From NCBI GenBank assembly GCA_964420455.1, contig CAYQTO010000001.1, forward strand, positions 19,654-83,653: a stretch of DNA of 64,000 bases. The letters run 5' to 3'. Under the pieces are notes generated by a model. It was given only the letters and a program-made list of their open reading frames with translations. It made no database searches and had not been told where the DNA came from. This document shows, in pieces, positions 26,363-34,820 of the stretch. The stretch comes from CAYQTO01 sp964420455 (GTDB taxonomy: Bacteria > Sumerlaeota > Sumerlaeia > SLMS01). The stretch's first letter is position 1. Each line of letters starts with the position of its first letter. Made by a program: the position numbers and the translations under genes.

Positions 26363-27235
26363 TCAAGTTGAAGGGCGGGAGGGCGCCCCGGAGCCCTTCG
26401 CGAGCAGTTCCTCCACGTAGGGAGGCAGGACGAACGCGGCCCGGTGGATGGCGGGGGAGTAGTATTTGAGGGCTATTCCGTCCACGGAGCCGGGGCGTGG
26501 CGAGGCCGGATCCGCGTCCCGGCTGTTGGTTGCCACACAGAAGTACCAGGTCCCGGTGTGGTAGGAAGGAATGTCCGCCCGGCAGATCCCAACGCGGGAG
26601 AAGCTCCCGGCGATACGGTCGCGGATGGCCAGAACCCGCGACGCCATGGAGAACGGATTTTCGGAAAGATGGGTCGCCACGATCCCGTCGGGGGTAAGGA
26701 TGCGGGCCACATCGCGATAGAACTCCCCGCCAAAGAGCACCTCGCCGGGCCCCGAGGGATCCGTCCCGTCAACGATCACAACGTCGTATGTGGACGTTTC
26801 CGTCTCGCGAACATGGGCGAGACCGTCCCCAATCAGCACGGTCGCCCGCGGATCGTCAAAACCGTTGGCGAGGGAGGGGAGGAACTCGCGGGACACCTCA
26901 AGCACCAACCGGTCGATTTCCACGAGGGTCGCCGATTCGACACCCGGGTGACGGAGGACCTCGCGCAGTACCCCCCCGTCGCCGCCTCCGACGATGAGCA
27001 CCTTGCGCGGGGCGGGATGCGCCGCCAACGGCACGTGGGCCATCATCTCGTGGTAAACAAACTCATCCTTTTCCGTCGTCATGACAAAGCCATCCATGAC
27101 GAGCATTCGTCCGAAATCGTTGGTCTCGATGACAGCGATGTCCTGAAAGGGGGACCGGCCGCGGAAGAGGACCCGCTCGACCTTCCAGGAAAGGCGCTCG
27201 GTGGGCGTATGAAGCTCGGTGAACCAAAAGTCCAT
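26363..27235 (-). CDS. speE: Spermidine synthase
   Basis: A 290-residue aminopropyltransferase that makes spermidine from putrescine and decarboxylated SAM. The N-terminal beta domain (FTELHTPTERLSWKVERVL) is followed by the Rossmann-like part with VLIVGGGDGGVLREVLRH, the acidic ligand VEIDRLVLEVSREFLP, and VIVDGTDPSGPGEVLF. The last usually reads DSTDP or DSSDP, so Ser-to-Gly is a mild change. The C-terminal YHTGTWYFCVATN is conserved. The start at 27235 has GGAGG eight bases upstream. No speD is in the window. Confidence 0.94.
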   Translation of the reverse strand: MDFWFTELHTPTERLSWKVERVLFRGRSPFQDIAVIETNDFGRMLVMDGFVMTTEKDEFVYHEMMAHVPLAAHPAPRKVLIVGGGDGGVLREVLRHPGVESATLVEIDRLVLEVSREFLPSLANGFDDPRATVLIGDGLAHVRETETSTYDVVIVDGTDPSGPGEVLFGGEFYRDVARILTPDGIVATHLSENPFSMASRVLAIRDRIAGSFSRVGICRADIPSYHTGTWYFCVATNSRDADPASPRPGSVDGIALKYYSPAIHRAAFVLPPYVEELLAKGSGAPSRPST

Positions 27236-27307
27236 GTGCGTGGCCTCCGGGTGATCCGGCCGCGACGGTGAGGGAGACGCGGATCATGGGGCAAGGGTGT
27301 GGGGCGC

Positions 27308-27343
27308 AAAAAAAGTCCGGCGCCCCACGGGTGGGGCGCCGGA
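27308..27343 (-). terminator. Intrinsic terminator of the fasciclin gene
   Basis: On the minus strand a perfect 13-bp stem (27316-27328 pairing with 27331-27343, core CGGCGCCCCAC) with a two-base loop is followed by a run of T residues (the A-run at 27308-27314 on the plus strand). It stands just past the fasciclin stop codon and before speE, so it separates the two transcripts. Confidence 0.9.
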
Positions 27344-27373
27344 GTGGTCCTTCCGCGTGTGGAAAGGGCGCGA

Positions 27374-28336
27374 TCAGCCGCCGGGAGTGCCGGGCACGAT
27401 CACCGAATCGATCACGTGAATCACACCGTTGGATCCCATGATGTCGGTCTTGATGACCCGGGCGTCGTTGATCTTCACCGTCCCGTAGGAGGTGGAGATT
27501 CTGATCATGTCGCCCTGGAGGGTCTTGGCTTCGCTCAGGCCGGTCACCTTGTCGGCGGTCACCTTGCCCGGAACCACGTGGTAGAGGAGCACGCCCTTCA
27601 GCGCGTCCTGATCGTTCAGGAGCCCGTTGAGGGTCGTCTCGGGCAGCTTGGCGAACGCCGCATTGGTGGGCGCAAAGACCGTGAAGGGGCCTTCGCCATT
27701 GAGCGCGTCGACGAGTTCCGCCTTCTGGAGGGCGGTTACCAGCGTGGAGAAATCCTCGTTGCCAGCAGCGATTTCAGCGACCGTCTTGGTCTCTTCACCG
27801 CCCTGCATTGACGGCGGCAGGATCACCGTGTCGATCACATGAATCACGCCGTTGCTAGCCATCACGTCGGCCTTCGCGACGGTGGCATTGTTGATCATGA
27901 CCTTGTTGTCTTTCACGGCGATCTTGACCGATTCACCCTGAACGGTCTTGGCGGTCTCGAGGGAGACGACCTGGTCAGAGGTCACCTTGCCAGGAACCAC
28001 GTGGTAAAGGAGGACCTGCTTGAGCTGCTCCGGGTTGGCGAGGAGCGACTCGAGGGTACCCTCGGGCAGCTTCGCGAAGGCGTCATCGGTGGGAGCAAAG
28101 ACGGTGAGGGCCTCCGCCGTGGCGACCGTTTCGACGAGTCCGGCGGCATCGAGTGCCTTGACGAGTGTCTTGAAGTTACCGTTGCTGACGGCGACTTCGG
28201 CGAGGTTGCCGCTGGCCTTTTGCGCCATGTCGGCGTGTCCGTGGTTGTCGGCCGCGGCAGGCTGGGCCATGGCGATGAGGGCGCCGACAGCGAGGCCGGC
28301 AACCATTTTGGTGAACGTCTTCATGCAGGAAAGCAT
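27374..28336 (-). CDS. Secreted protein with two fasciclin (FAS1) domains
   Basis: A 320-residue exported protein with a signal peptide (FTKMVAGLAVGALIAMAQPAAA) and two tandem FAS1 domains of about 135 residues each. Each has the H1 and H2 motifs: LTVFAPTDDAFAKLP/GPFTVFAPTNAAFAKLP and VLLYHVVPGKVT with GVIHVIDTVILP/GVIHVIDSVIVP. The two copies are alike at protein and DNA level, so they probably arose by internal duplication. FAS1 proteins act in cell-surface adhesion or matrix binding. The start at 28336 has AGGAG nine bases upstream; an ATG at 28345 directly abuts that site and is less likely. A strong terminator follows. Confidence 0.93.
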   Translation of the reverse strand: MLSCMKTFTKMVAGLAVGALIAMAQPAAADNHGHADMAQKASGNLAEVAVSNGNFKTLVKALDAAGLVETVATAEALTVFAPTDDAFAKLPEGTLESLLANPEQLKQVLLYHVVPGKVTSDQVVSLETAKTVQGESVKIAVKDNKVMINNATVAKADVMASNGVIHVIDTVILPPSMQGGEETKTVAEIAAGNEDFSTLVTALQKAELVDALNGEGPFTVFAPTNAAFAKLPETTLNGLLNDQDALKGVLLYHVVPGKVTADKVTGLSEAKTLQGDMIRISTSYGTVKINDARVIKTDIMGSNGVIHVIDSVIVPGTPGG

Positions 28337-28515
28337 TCGGTTCATCTCCTGTGCGTGATTTGGCGGCCAGCGAGGGACAAGACCCGGGTGAGTGGGTGTC
28401 CCTCCGCCGTCCGCTCGAAATGAAGAGGGCATGGAGCATACCAAGGAAGGGACTTGGTCTGTCGGACTTTTTCGCCCGACGGAAAATCAAGGTGCCCCAC
28501 CCGGGCACATTTGTC

Positions 28516-28544
28516 TTGTCCGACGGCGGGCCAGAAAGGATAAC
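28516..28544 (+). promoter_or_regulatory. Probable promoter of the bS22-like operon
   Basis: TTGTCC (28516-28521) and GATAAC (28539-28544) are separated by 17 bases. Each matches four of six consensus positions. The element lies 66 bp before the tiny ribosomal-protein-like gene, in a 270-bp gap between divergent genes where a promoter for that direction is needed. Confidence 0.4.
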
Positions 28545-28610
28545 CTCGTTACTTTGCCGCCCAAGAGGCGGTGTCGCAACTCCCCCCAAGGCAAGGAGCC
28601 AAACGCGTCT

Positions 28611-28700
28611 ATGGGCAGCGTGATCAAGTGGCGTCGTAAGAAGATTCGTAAGCACAAGTACAAGAAACTCCGCCGCCGGACACGTTTCCAGCGCAAATAA
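28611..28700 (+). CDS. bS22-like small ribosomal protein (AURKAIP1/COX24 domain)
   Basis: A 29-codon gene encoding a very basic peptide, MGSVIKWRRKKIRKHKYK followed by KLRRRTRFQRK. It matches bS22 of actinobacteria (which also begins MGSVIK) and the C-terminal AURKAIP1/COX24 domain of mitochondrial small-subunit protein mS38, where the HKYRKL...RTRF pattern is diagnostic. Such proteins bind the small ribosomal subunit near the decoding region. AAGGAG lies twelve bases upstream of the ATG. It is short enough to be missed by default gene-length cut-offs. It precedes the STAS gene by 21 bp and may share its transcript. Confidence 0.85.
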   Translation: MGSVIKWRRKKIRKHKYKKLRRRTRFQRK

Positions 28701-28721
28701 GACGCTGGCGGGGATCTGTTC

Positions 28722-29066
28722 GTGTCATCCTCCTCCGCTTGGATCAGGATTCCGGTCGTGCACCTGGATATCGAAAAGGATCAATCAGGGAGGACCCAGC
28801 TCAGCCTGCACGGCCGGCTGACCTTTGACGTGGCCAACGATTTCCGCCTCAAGCTCCAAGAAGTCCTCTCCACGAACCCCACGGAGATCGTGGTGGACCT
28901 CTCCGACTTGGAATACATCGATACCAGCGGGCTGGGTGTCTTTGTTGCCGTTTCGCAACAATGCCGCCAGTCGAACACCCTGTTTCGGCTGGTGAGGCCT
29001 CGTGAAAAGGTCATGAAGATCTTCCGGATGACGAAGCTCAATCTCCTGCTAGACATCTCCGAGTAA
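28722..29066 (+). CDS. STAS-domain anti-sigma factor antagonist
   Basis: A 114-residue single-domain STAS protein like SpoIIAA/RsbV. The phosphorylation site is Ser69 in EYIDTSGLGVFVAV, preceded by the expected strand EIVVDLSDL. In partner switching the unphosphorylated form binds the anti-sigma kinase and frees its target. The start used is a GTG at 28722; a GTG at 28758 with AGGA eight bases upstream would give a more typical N-terminus. It is followed after 4 bp by a PP2C phosphatase gene that could dephosphorylate it. No RsbW-type kinase or sigma factor is nearby. Confidence 0.92.
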   Translation: MSSSSAWIRIPVVHLDIEKDQSGRTQLSLHGRLTFDVANDFRLKLQEVLSTNPTEIVVDLSDLEYIDTSGLGVFVAVSQQCRQSNTLFRLVRPREKVMKIFRMTKLNLLLDISE

Positions 29067-29070
29067 CCCC

Positions 29071-30234
29071 GTGGACTCCGCGCAGGGCCACATCCTCGTC
29101 TGTGACGACAATCCTGTTGATACGCGGATCATCCAGGAAGTCCTCAAGCGGGCCAACTTCACTGTTCAGACCGTCAACAGCGGCAAGGATGCCCTCGGCG
29201 CGCTGTCAACCGGCCGCCACGACCTCCTCCTGATCGATTACGAAATGCCGGGGCTGTCCGGGCTCGATGTCCTCGACAAGCTTCTCAGCGAGTCGACGTT
29301 GTCCCGCCGCATTCCCGTCGTTGTCCTCACCTCGCACATGGACCAGGACAAGCGGCTGGAGTTCCTGCGGCGAGGGGCCACCGATTACCTGACGAAGCCC
29401 TTCGATCCCCTCGAACTGGTCATACGGCTCGAAAATCACGTGCAGGCCAAGCGTCTGCGCAGCAGCCTGATCCGCGCGAACAAGGCCCTCCAGAAGGAGC
29501 GGGAAAAAGTCGCCTCCCTCCAGCAAGGCCTCCTTCCCTCCCGTCTCCTCGACCATCCGGCCATGGAGGCCGCGGCGCTTTACCTCCCCAGCGGCATGGC
29601 CAGCGGCGACTACTATGATGTGATCGAACGGCCGAGCGGCCGCCTTCTGATCGTCCTCGCCGACGTGGCCGGCCACGGCATCCCGAGCGCCATGTACATG
29701 GCAACCGTGCGGGCCACCCTCCACGCGGTGGCGGATTCCGAGATGTCCCTCGGCGAGATCCTGATGCACCTCAACCGTGTGGTGAAGCGCGCGGTGGATG
29801 AATACAGCTTTGTGACGTGTTACCTGGCCACGCTGGACCCGTCGAGCGGCTGGCTGGAGCAGACGGCCGCGGGTCACCACCCCGGCCTCCTCGTCCGCGA
29901 TGGCAAGGTTGACCAGCTCCCCCTGGACGCCACCTACCCCCTCGGGATTACGGACGCGCTGGACCCACCCCTCACAACTGTCCGCCTCCAGCACGGCGAC
30001 ATGGTCGTCACCTACACGGACGGGGTCATCGACCGCGCCGGCGAGGGCGGCGTCAGCTTCGGGCTCGAGGCGCTTTCCGCGGTCGTCGAATACAATGCGC
30101 CCCTTGGCCCCGCCAACATCGTCGACGAGACCGAAAAGGCACTTCTTTCCTTCCGCTCCTCCACCATCGAGCAGGACGACGCGACGATGCTCGTCTTTCA
30201 GTATCGGGGCCGCCGGCCGTCGACCTCCCCTTGA
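29071..30234 (+). CDS. Response regulator with RsbU-type PP2C phosphatase output
   Basis: A 387-residue protein with an N-terminal receiver domain and a C-terminal SpoIIE/RsbU-like Ser phosphatase. The receiver has the acidic pair Asp12-Asp13, phosphoacceptor Asp56 (LLIDYEMPG), Thr87 and Lys109 (YLTKPFD), so it should be phosphorylatable. A coiled-coil linker (KALQKEREKVASLQQGLLPS) leads to the phosphatase with metal-binding SGDYYDV, ADVAGHGIPSAM and EQDDATMLVF. It most likely dephosphorylates the neighbouring STAS protein when a histidine kinase, not in this window, phosphorylates its receiver. The start is a GTG. The stop overlaps a TTG start of the glycosyltransferase. Confidence 0.95.
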   Translation: MDSAQGHILVCDDNPVDTRIIQEVLKRANFTVQTVNSGKDALGALSTGRHDLLLIDYEMPGLSGLDVLDKLLSESTLSRRIPVVVLTSHMDQDKRLEFLRRGATDYLTKPFDPLELVIRLENHVQAKRLRSSLIRANKALQKEREKVASLQQGLLPSRLLDHPAMEAAALYLPSGMASGDYYDVIERPSGRLLIVLADVAGHGIPSAMYMATVRATLHAVADSEMSLGEILMHLNRVVKRAVDEYSFVTCYLATLDPSSGWLEQTAAGHHPGLLVRDGKVDQLPLDATYPLGITDALDPPLTTVRLQHGDMVVTYTDGVIDRAGEGGVSFGLEALSAVVEYNAPLGPANIVDETEKALLSFRSSTIEQDDATMLVFQYRGRRPSTSP

Positions 30235-31451
30235 GGGTCCTTGTCCTGAACCACAACCTTGCGGGCCGCGGGGCGTGGTTCCGCGCCCGCGCCATCGCCC
30301 GTTGCCTCCATCAGGACGGCCACGACATCACTTTTGTCTATACCGGCGAGGGGTACTACCGTCGGCGGGGCCTTCGCCGGGGCACCCGTTGGACCGAGTG
30401 GGGAAGCCCCGCCTGGGACCCCCTGCGCGGGCATGGGGAGGGCTACGGGCCGCTCGGGCTTCTGGACCGCCTCGGCCTCGGGGACGATCCGTACGACCTC
30501 GTCTATACCTTTTCCCACAAGCCGGTCGACGCCTGGATTGCCCGGTGGGTGCGGCGTCGTCGGCATGCGTTTTGGATCGCCGACTGGTGCGACCTCTGGC
30601 AGTCGCAACGGGGCGGTTTGCTCGATCGGCGCCATTGGAGCCGCCCCTTTCCTCCCCACGCAAGCGGCTGGCGTGCCCCCCTCCATGAGTGGCTTTCCCG
30701 CCACGAGGACGCTCACGAACTCAGTGCCGCTCGCCGGGCGGACGCCGTATCGATCATCGCCCGCCCCATGCGATCGTGGGCCCGGCGCCTCGGCCGCCAG
30801 GAGGACGATGTTCTCTTTCTGCCGACGCCGGCGGAGTCCGCCGCGCCGCCGATTTGCCGCCAGGAGGCCCGCGAGCCGCTTCGCCTTGCCCACGACACTC
30901 CGGTGGCCGCCTATGTGGCCAATGTCACGCCCGACAACCGGCTGCTGGGGATGGCGCTCGAGCGTGTTTGGGCGCGGCGACCGGACCTCGTGTTTCTTTC
31001 CATGGGACCCCCGTGGTTCCGTGACCTCGCGGCGATGGCGCCGCATGAGCGTGCGGGGCGCCTGCGCGACCTCGGTCGGGTAGATCCGGCGGATCTTCCG
31101 AATGTCCTGGCCGCCGCCGATTTCGCCGTCTCGCCCCTCCGCGACCTTCCCTTCAATCGGTGCCGATGGCCCCATAAGATGCTCGATTACTTTTCCGCCG
31201 GCTTGCCGGTTGCCGCAAACGACGTGGGCGAGGTGGGCCGCTACCTGCGCGAGCGCCAGGCAGGAGTCCTCGGCCCCCCGACGCCCGCTGGGCTGGCGAG
31301 CGCCATGCTTCGCCTTGTGGAGGACGACGAAGTCCGAAAAGAGACAGCCCAAGCCGCACAACACGCCAGAAACCGAGATTTTTCCCCCGCGCGCATCCGC
31401 CAGCGCCTTCGGGCTTTCCTCGGGAGCCGCGGGCTCCCACCAGTCAATTGA
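30231..31451 (+). CDS. Glycosyltransferase, GT4-like
   Basis: A 406-residue GT-B fold glycosyltransferase. The N-terminal half begins with a strand-turn motif MRVLVLNHNLAGRGAWFRAR, and the C-terminal half has the donor-binding region (DLPNVLAAADFAVSPLRDLP, then KMLDYFSAGLPVAANDVGEV), typical of family 4-like enzymes. In place of the usual EAxA..G motif it reads KMLDYFSAGLP, the common variant for this group. Acceptor and sugar are unknown. The start is a TTG that overlaps the phosphatase stop, which implies co-expression with the partner-switching pair and perhaps a role in surface polysaccharide. Confidence 0.85.
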   Translation: MRVLVLNHNLAGRGAWFRARAIARCLHQDGHDITFVYTGEGYYRRRGLRRGTRWTEWGSPAWDPLRGHGEGYGPLGLLDRLGLGDDPYDLVYTFSHKPVDAWIARWVRRRRHAFWIADWCDLWQSQRGGLLDRRHWSRPFPPHASGWRAPLHEWLSRHEDAHELSAARRADAVSIIARPMRSWARRLGRQEDDVLFLPTPAESAAPPICRQEAREPLRLAHDTPVAAYVANVTPDNRLLGMALERVWARRPDLVFLSMGPPWFRDLAAMAPHERAGRLRDLGRVDPADLPNVLAAADFAVSPLRDLPFNRCRWPHKMLDYFSAGLPVAANDVGEVGRYLRERQAGVLGPPTPAGLASAMLRLVEDDEVRKETAQAAQHARNRDFSPARIRQRLRAFLGSRGLPPVN

Positions 31452-31475
31452 ACCAGGAGGCTTTCGCACGGATCG

Positions 31476-31883
31476 ATGGTGGCAACGCTTGAAGTATCGA
31501 CGAAGGGCAAGGGCCTGCAGGAGATCACCGGCGAGGTGAATCGCGCCGTCGCCACGGCTGGTGTGGACGAGGGGCTTTGCACGGTCTTCATCCAGCACAC
31601 TTCGGCCAGCCTGATCATCCAGGAGAACGCGGACCCCTCGGCGCGGCGCGACCTGGAGGCATGGATCGACCGCCATGTGCCCGAGAACGATCCCGCCCAT
31701 ACCCACACGGCGGAGGGGCCGGATGACATGCCCGCCCATATCAAGGCGGTGCTGACGGCCACCTCTCTGTCGATCCCGGTGGTGGGGGGGCGGCTGGCCC
31801 TCGGCACGTGGCAGGGGATTTTCCTTTGGGAGCACCGAGCGGCTCGCCATCGACGGAGGATCGTCCTTCACATATCGGCATAA
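31476..31883 (+). CDS. YjbQ/UPF0047 family protein
   Basis: A 135-residue protein of the widespread YjbQ family. The signature is VFIQHTSASLIIQENADPSARRDL, with the late histidine motif HTHTAEGPDDMPAHIKA and the end motif LGTWQGIFLWEHR. Homologues have weak thiamine-phosphate synthase activity in vitro, and the conserved His/Glu residues form a trimeric metal site. Length and motifs are complete. An AGGAGG lies 15 bases before the ATG. It is the last gene of the run that starts with the bS22-like gene; about 160 bp then separates it from the CorC-type genes. Confidence 0.93.
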   Translation: MVATLEVSTKGKGLQEITGEVNRAVATAGVDEGLCTVFIQHTSASLIIQENADPSARRDLEAWIDRHVPENDPAHTHTAEGPDDMPAHIKAVLTATSLSIPVVGGRLALGTWQGIFLWEHRAARHRRRIVLHISA

Positions 31884-32045
31884 ACGCGGATTTATGGAAG
31901 AATTTTCCGAAAGCTTGGGATTTCCTCCTTGATTGTCCCCAACCGCGCCAACCAACCTCTCGTCCATTCGCCGCGGCTCCCTCCCTGAGCCGAAATCCAC
32001 AAGCGCCCGCCCCCCGGCAGCAACAGACTGCTCCTTTCTCCTAAG

Positions 32046-33431
32046 TTGGATCCCGAGCCTCCGAAACCGCGTCGCTTTCCGGCCCCCCTCACCGCCAGTC
32101 TGCTCCTCCTGTTGCTGCCTGCGACGGTCATGGCACAAGGCGGCGAGTACGAATCTCCCCCCGAAGGGATGGGTCCGTGGCCCCACCTGTTGGTGCTCGT
32201 GGGTGCGCTGCTCCTCAATGTGGTCTATACCATGGCACGGACAGCGGTGGCGGCGATTGGCCCGCTGGCGATGGAGAAGATCGAGGAGGAGACTTCGTTT
32301 TTCTCGAGGCGGCTCCAGCGGCTGCTCCCAACGCTTCCCCTCCTCGAGCGTCGCCTGCGGAGCTCCGCCGCCGTCATGGTCCTCGTGGCGGCGATGTGCG
32401 CCACCCACCTCGGAAGCCACCTCGTCTATCCGTCGCCCTATCTCGGGGTCGCGCTGGCCCTGCTGGTGCTGTTCCTTGTGCACATGGTGGTTGTCGAGGG
32501 GTTGTCTCAATACGTGGCGCTGAGCGGCCCGACGACGATGCTGCGCTGGGTCGTGCCGCTGGCAATCGTGCTTTCCTTCCCGTTCATGGCGGTGGCTTGG
32601 CCGTTCCGGCTGCTGACCGGCGAGCGGAAGACCGGCAGCTCGCCGGCTCGGCTCTCTGCCATGCACCTGCGCCTCCTTCCCACCCTGCGCGGCATTCAGC
32701 GTGTGATCGACGAGGAGGCTTTTGAGATGATCGACTCGGTTCGCGAGTTCGCCGACACCACCGCGGAGGAGATCATGACCCCACGGACGGAAGTCGAGGC
32801 GATCCCCGACGATCTCGCCCCGGAGGAGGTCTACAGCCGCCTGCGCCAGGCGGAGTACAGCCGCCTCGTCGTTTACCGGGGGTCCATCGATCATGTGCGC
32901 GGAACGCTGCTGGCCAAGCAGGTCCTTCTTCAAAAGCCCGCCGATCCCTACTCGCTCATCCGTGATCCCATCATCGTCAGCGAGAAGACACGTCTCCTCG
33001 ATCTCTTGAGCCTCATCCGGCAAAACCGGACTCATCTCGCCGTGGTCCTCGACGAGTATGGGGGCATGGCGGGCATCGTGACCTTGCACGATCTGTTCGA
33101 AGCGATCGTGGGGCACATCGAGGATCGCGAGGACGACGAGGGCGCCCTCCTCGAGCAGATCGCCGAGGGCGCCTGGCGCCTGAACGGACGCATGGAGGTG
33201 TGGGAGGTGAACGAGGAGCTGGACCTGGACCTCGACGAGGACACGGCCCGGACCATTGGCGGACTCGTCTTCAACACACTCGGCCGCGTGGCGGAGAACG
33301 GCGACACGGTCTCGCTCAACGGTCTCACCATCGAGGTCGAGGAGACACGCGACAATCGGGTGGAGACCGTCGTGCTCAGAAACAACGTGCCGGGCACGCT
33401 CGAGCCGACCCCCAAGGCGGAACCCTCGTGA
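32046..33431 (+). CDS. CNNM/CorC-HlyC family membrane protein 1
   Basis: A 461-residue membrane protein. An N-terminal hydrophobic stretch (LTASLLLLLLPATVMA), which may be a signal peptide, precedes a DUF21-type membrane domain of three to four helices (about 45-190). A pair of CBS domains follows (EIMTPRTEVEAIPDD to VVLDEYGGMAGIVTLHDLFE) and then a C-terminal CorC_HlyC domain (RLNGRMEVWEVNEELDLDLD onward). The family includes Mg2+/Co2+ exporters and regulators. EIMTPRTEV and DEYGG are the diagnostic CBS motifs. The start is a TTG without a clear Shine-Dalgarno. It overlaps the next gene as GTGA and is its paralogue. Confidence 0.9.
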   Translation: MDPEPPKPRRFPAPLTASLLLLLLPATVMAQGGEYESPPEGMGPWPHLLVLVGALLLNVVYTMARTAVAAIGPLAMEKIEEETSFFSRRLQRLLPTLPLLERRLRSSAAVMVLVAAMCATHLGSHLVYPSPYLGVALALLVLFLVHMVVVEGLSQYVALSGPTTMLRWVVPLAIVLSFPFMAVAWPFRLLTGERKTGSSPARLSAMHLRLLPTLRGIQRVIDEEAFEMIDSVREFADTTAEEIMTPRTEVEAIPDDLAPEEVYSRLRQAEYSRLVVYRGSIDHVRGTLLAKQVLLQKPADPYSLIRDPIIVSEKTRLLDLLSLIRQNRTHLAVVLDEYGGMAGIVTLHDLFEAIVGHIEDREDDEGALLEQIAEGAWRLNGRMEVWEVNEELDLDLDEDTARTIGGLVFNTLGRVAENGDTVSLNGLTIEVEETRDNRVETVVLRNNVPGTLEPTPKAEPS

Positions 33432-34798
33432 CCGAGAACATGGTGCTCATCGTGACCGGAGGCGGAATCTTTGCCTTCGCCTTGCTGGTGCGGCTCGCGA
33501 TCATCCGCTTCGAGTCGCTGCACCTGCACTACGCATGGGACTTCCTCCACGATTTTGAATCGGGCGAGGACCGTGCGAAGGCTCGCACGACGCTCCTCGA
33601 GCGCACGGCGATGGCACTGCGGGCGTCGCGGCTCTGGCGGCTCATCACCTCGTTCCTCCTCGCCTCCAGCTTCTACCTCGTTGGGGAAGCCGCCTTTCAG
33701 GAACTCCTCCCGGGAATCGACGGCACCGGGCGGGAAGTCTTCCTCCTGATCGGAGGAGGGCTTCTCCTCGGGATTCTGTTCAACGCGATCAATGGGTTCA
33801 ACATGCGTGGGCTGTACGACGAGGAACGGCCGCGCCTCGGCGACCGGGTCCCCCTGTGGCTGCAGAACCAGGAGACACCCGCACCCGCGCTGGCCGCTGC
33901 CTCCGCGTTCTTTTGGGACTGGTTCCTGCGTGGCGCCGAGCAGCTCCTCCGCCCCATGAAGCTCGAGGCCCCCGAGGCCTTCCTCCTCGAGAAAGACGAC
34001 GAGTTGATCATGGCCGTCGGCGAGGAGGAGATGGCCGCCCTCGGCGCACGCACCTCCAGCGACAAACAAAACGGACCCAGCAGCGAGGGATTCGAGCGTG
34101 CCATGATCCGCTCGATCCAGCGCCTCGACGAGACCTACGTCCGCGAAGTCATGCGCCCCCTGAACAACGTGACCGCCGTCTGGCTGTCGAACTTCTCGCC
34201 CGAGCGCTTCCTTGCCCTCGCCCGCCGCACCGGATATACACGCTTCCCCTGCTACTACGATCAGGTGACCAACCTCGTCGGTTACCTCAATGTGTACGAT
34301 TTCCTCGACAGGCCAGACCCGCCGCGCGACGTCCGCGCCATGATCCACGATGCCCCCTTCATCCCCGAGCTCGCCCAACTCGACGTCGCCTTTGCCGAGA
34401 TGCTCCGCCTCCGTTCCCAGATCGCCCTCTGCTTTGACGAATATGGCGGCTGCAGTGGTCTGCTCTCCCGCGAGGATATCATCGAGGAAATTACCGGCGA
34501 AATCATGGACGAGTACGACCGGCCGGAGGAGACAAAGCTCCAGCGCCGCTACAACCACTATATCGTGGATGCGCTCGTGGACCTCGACGACCTGGCGGAG
34601 CAGATCGGTCTCGAGATCGAGTCGGATGTCTGCGACACCCTCGCCGGGTACGTCTACGAGCGGTTGAGCCGCGTCCCGCGACGGGGAGAATCCCTCGACG
34701 AGCGGGGGTGGCGCATCGAGATTGTCCGCATGGATCGACACCGCATCCGCAAGGTCCGCCTCATCCCGCCAGAGGGCGAGCCGCTCCGCGACCTCTGA
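33428..34798 (+). CDS. CNNM/CorC-HlyC family membrane protein 2
   Basis: A 456-residue paralogue of the preceding protein. Membrane helices occupy the first 130 residues (ENMVLIVTGGGIFAFALLVR, LITSFLLASSFYLVGEAAF). CBS domains start at YVREVMRPLNNVTAVWL and contain ALCFDEYGGCSGLLSREDII. A CorC_HlyC-type C-terminus follows (RYNHYIVDALVDLDDLAEQI). The membrane part is shorter and more divergent than in its neighbour. The two could form a heteromer, as do tandem genes of this family elsewhere. The GTG start overlaps the upstream stop. Confidence 0.88.
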   Translation: MTENMVLIVTGGGIFAFALLVRLAIIRFESLHLHYAWDFLHDFESGEDRAKARTTLLERTAMALRASRLWRLITSFLLASSFYLVGEAAFQELLPGIDGTGREVFLLIGGGLLLGILFNAINGFNMRGLYDEERPRLGDRVPLWLQNQETPAPALAAASAFFWDWFLRGAEQLLRPMKLEAPEAFLLEKDDELIMAVGEEEMAALGARTSSDKQNGPSSEGFERAMIRSIQRLDETYVREVMRPLNNVTAVWLSNFSPERFLALARRTGYTRFPCYYDQVTNLVGYLNVYDFLDRPDPPRDVRAMIHDAPFIPELAQLDVAFAEMLRLRSQIALCFDEYGGCSGLLSREDIIEEITGEIMDEYDRPEETKLQRRYNHYIVDALVDLDDLAEQIGLEIESDVCDTLAGYVYERLSRVPRRGESLDERGWRIEIVRMDRHRIRKVRLIPPEGEPLRDL

Positions 34799-34820
34799 TT
34801 TTCCGACGGTTTTTTGCCTC

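Noticed and set aside
30198..33116. 972-codon open frame on the minus strand
   Set aside because: It runs antisense through the glycosyltransferase, yjbQ and the first CorC-type gene, all of which have clear family motifs. Its composition (Arg/Gly/His-rich) is typical of a shadow frame.
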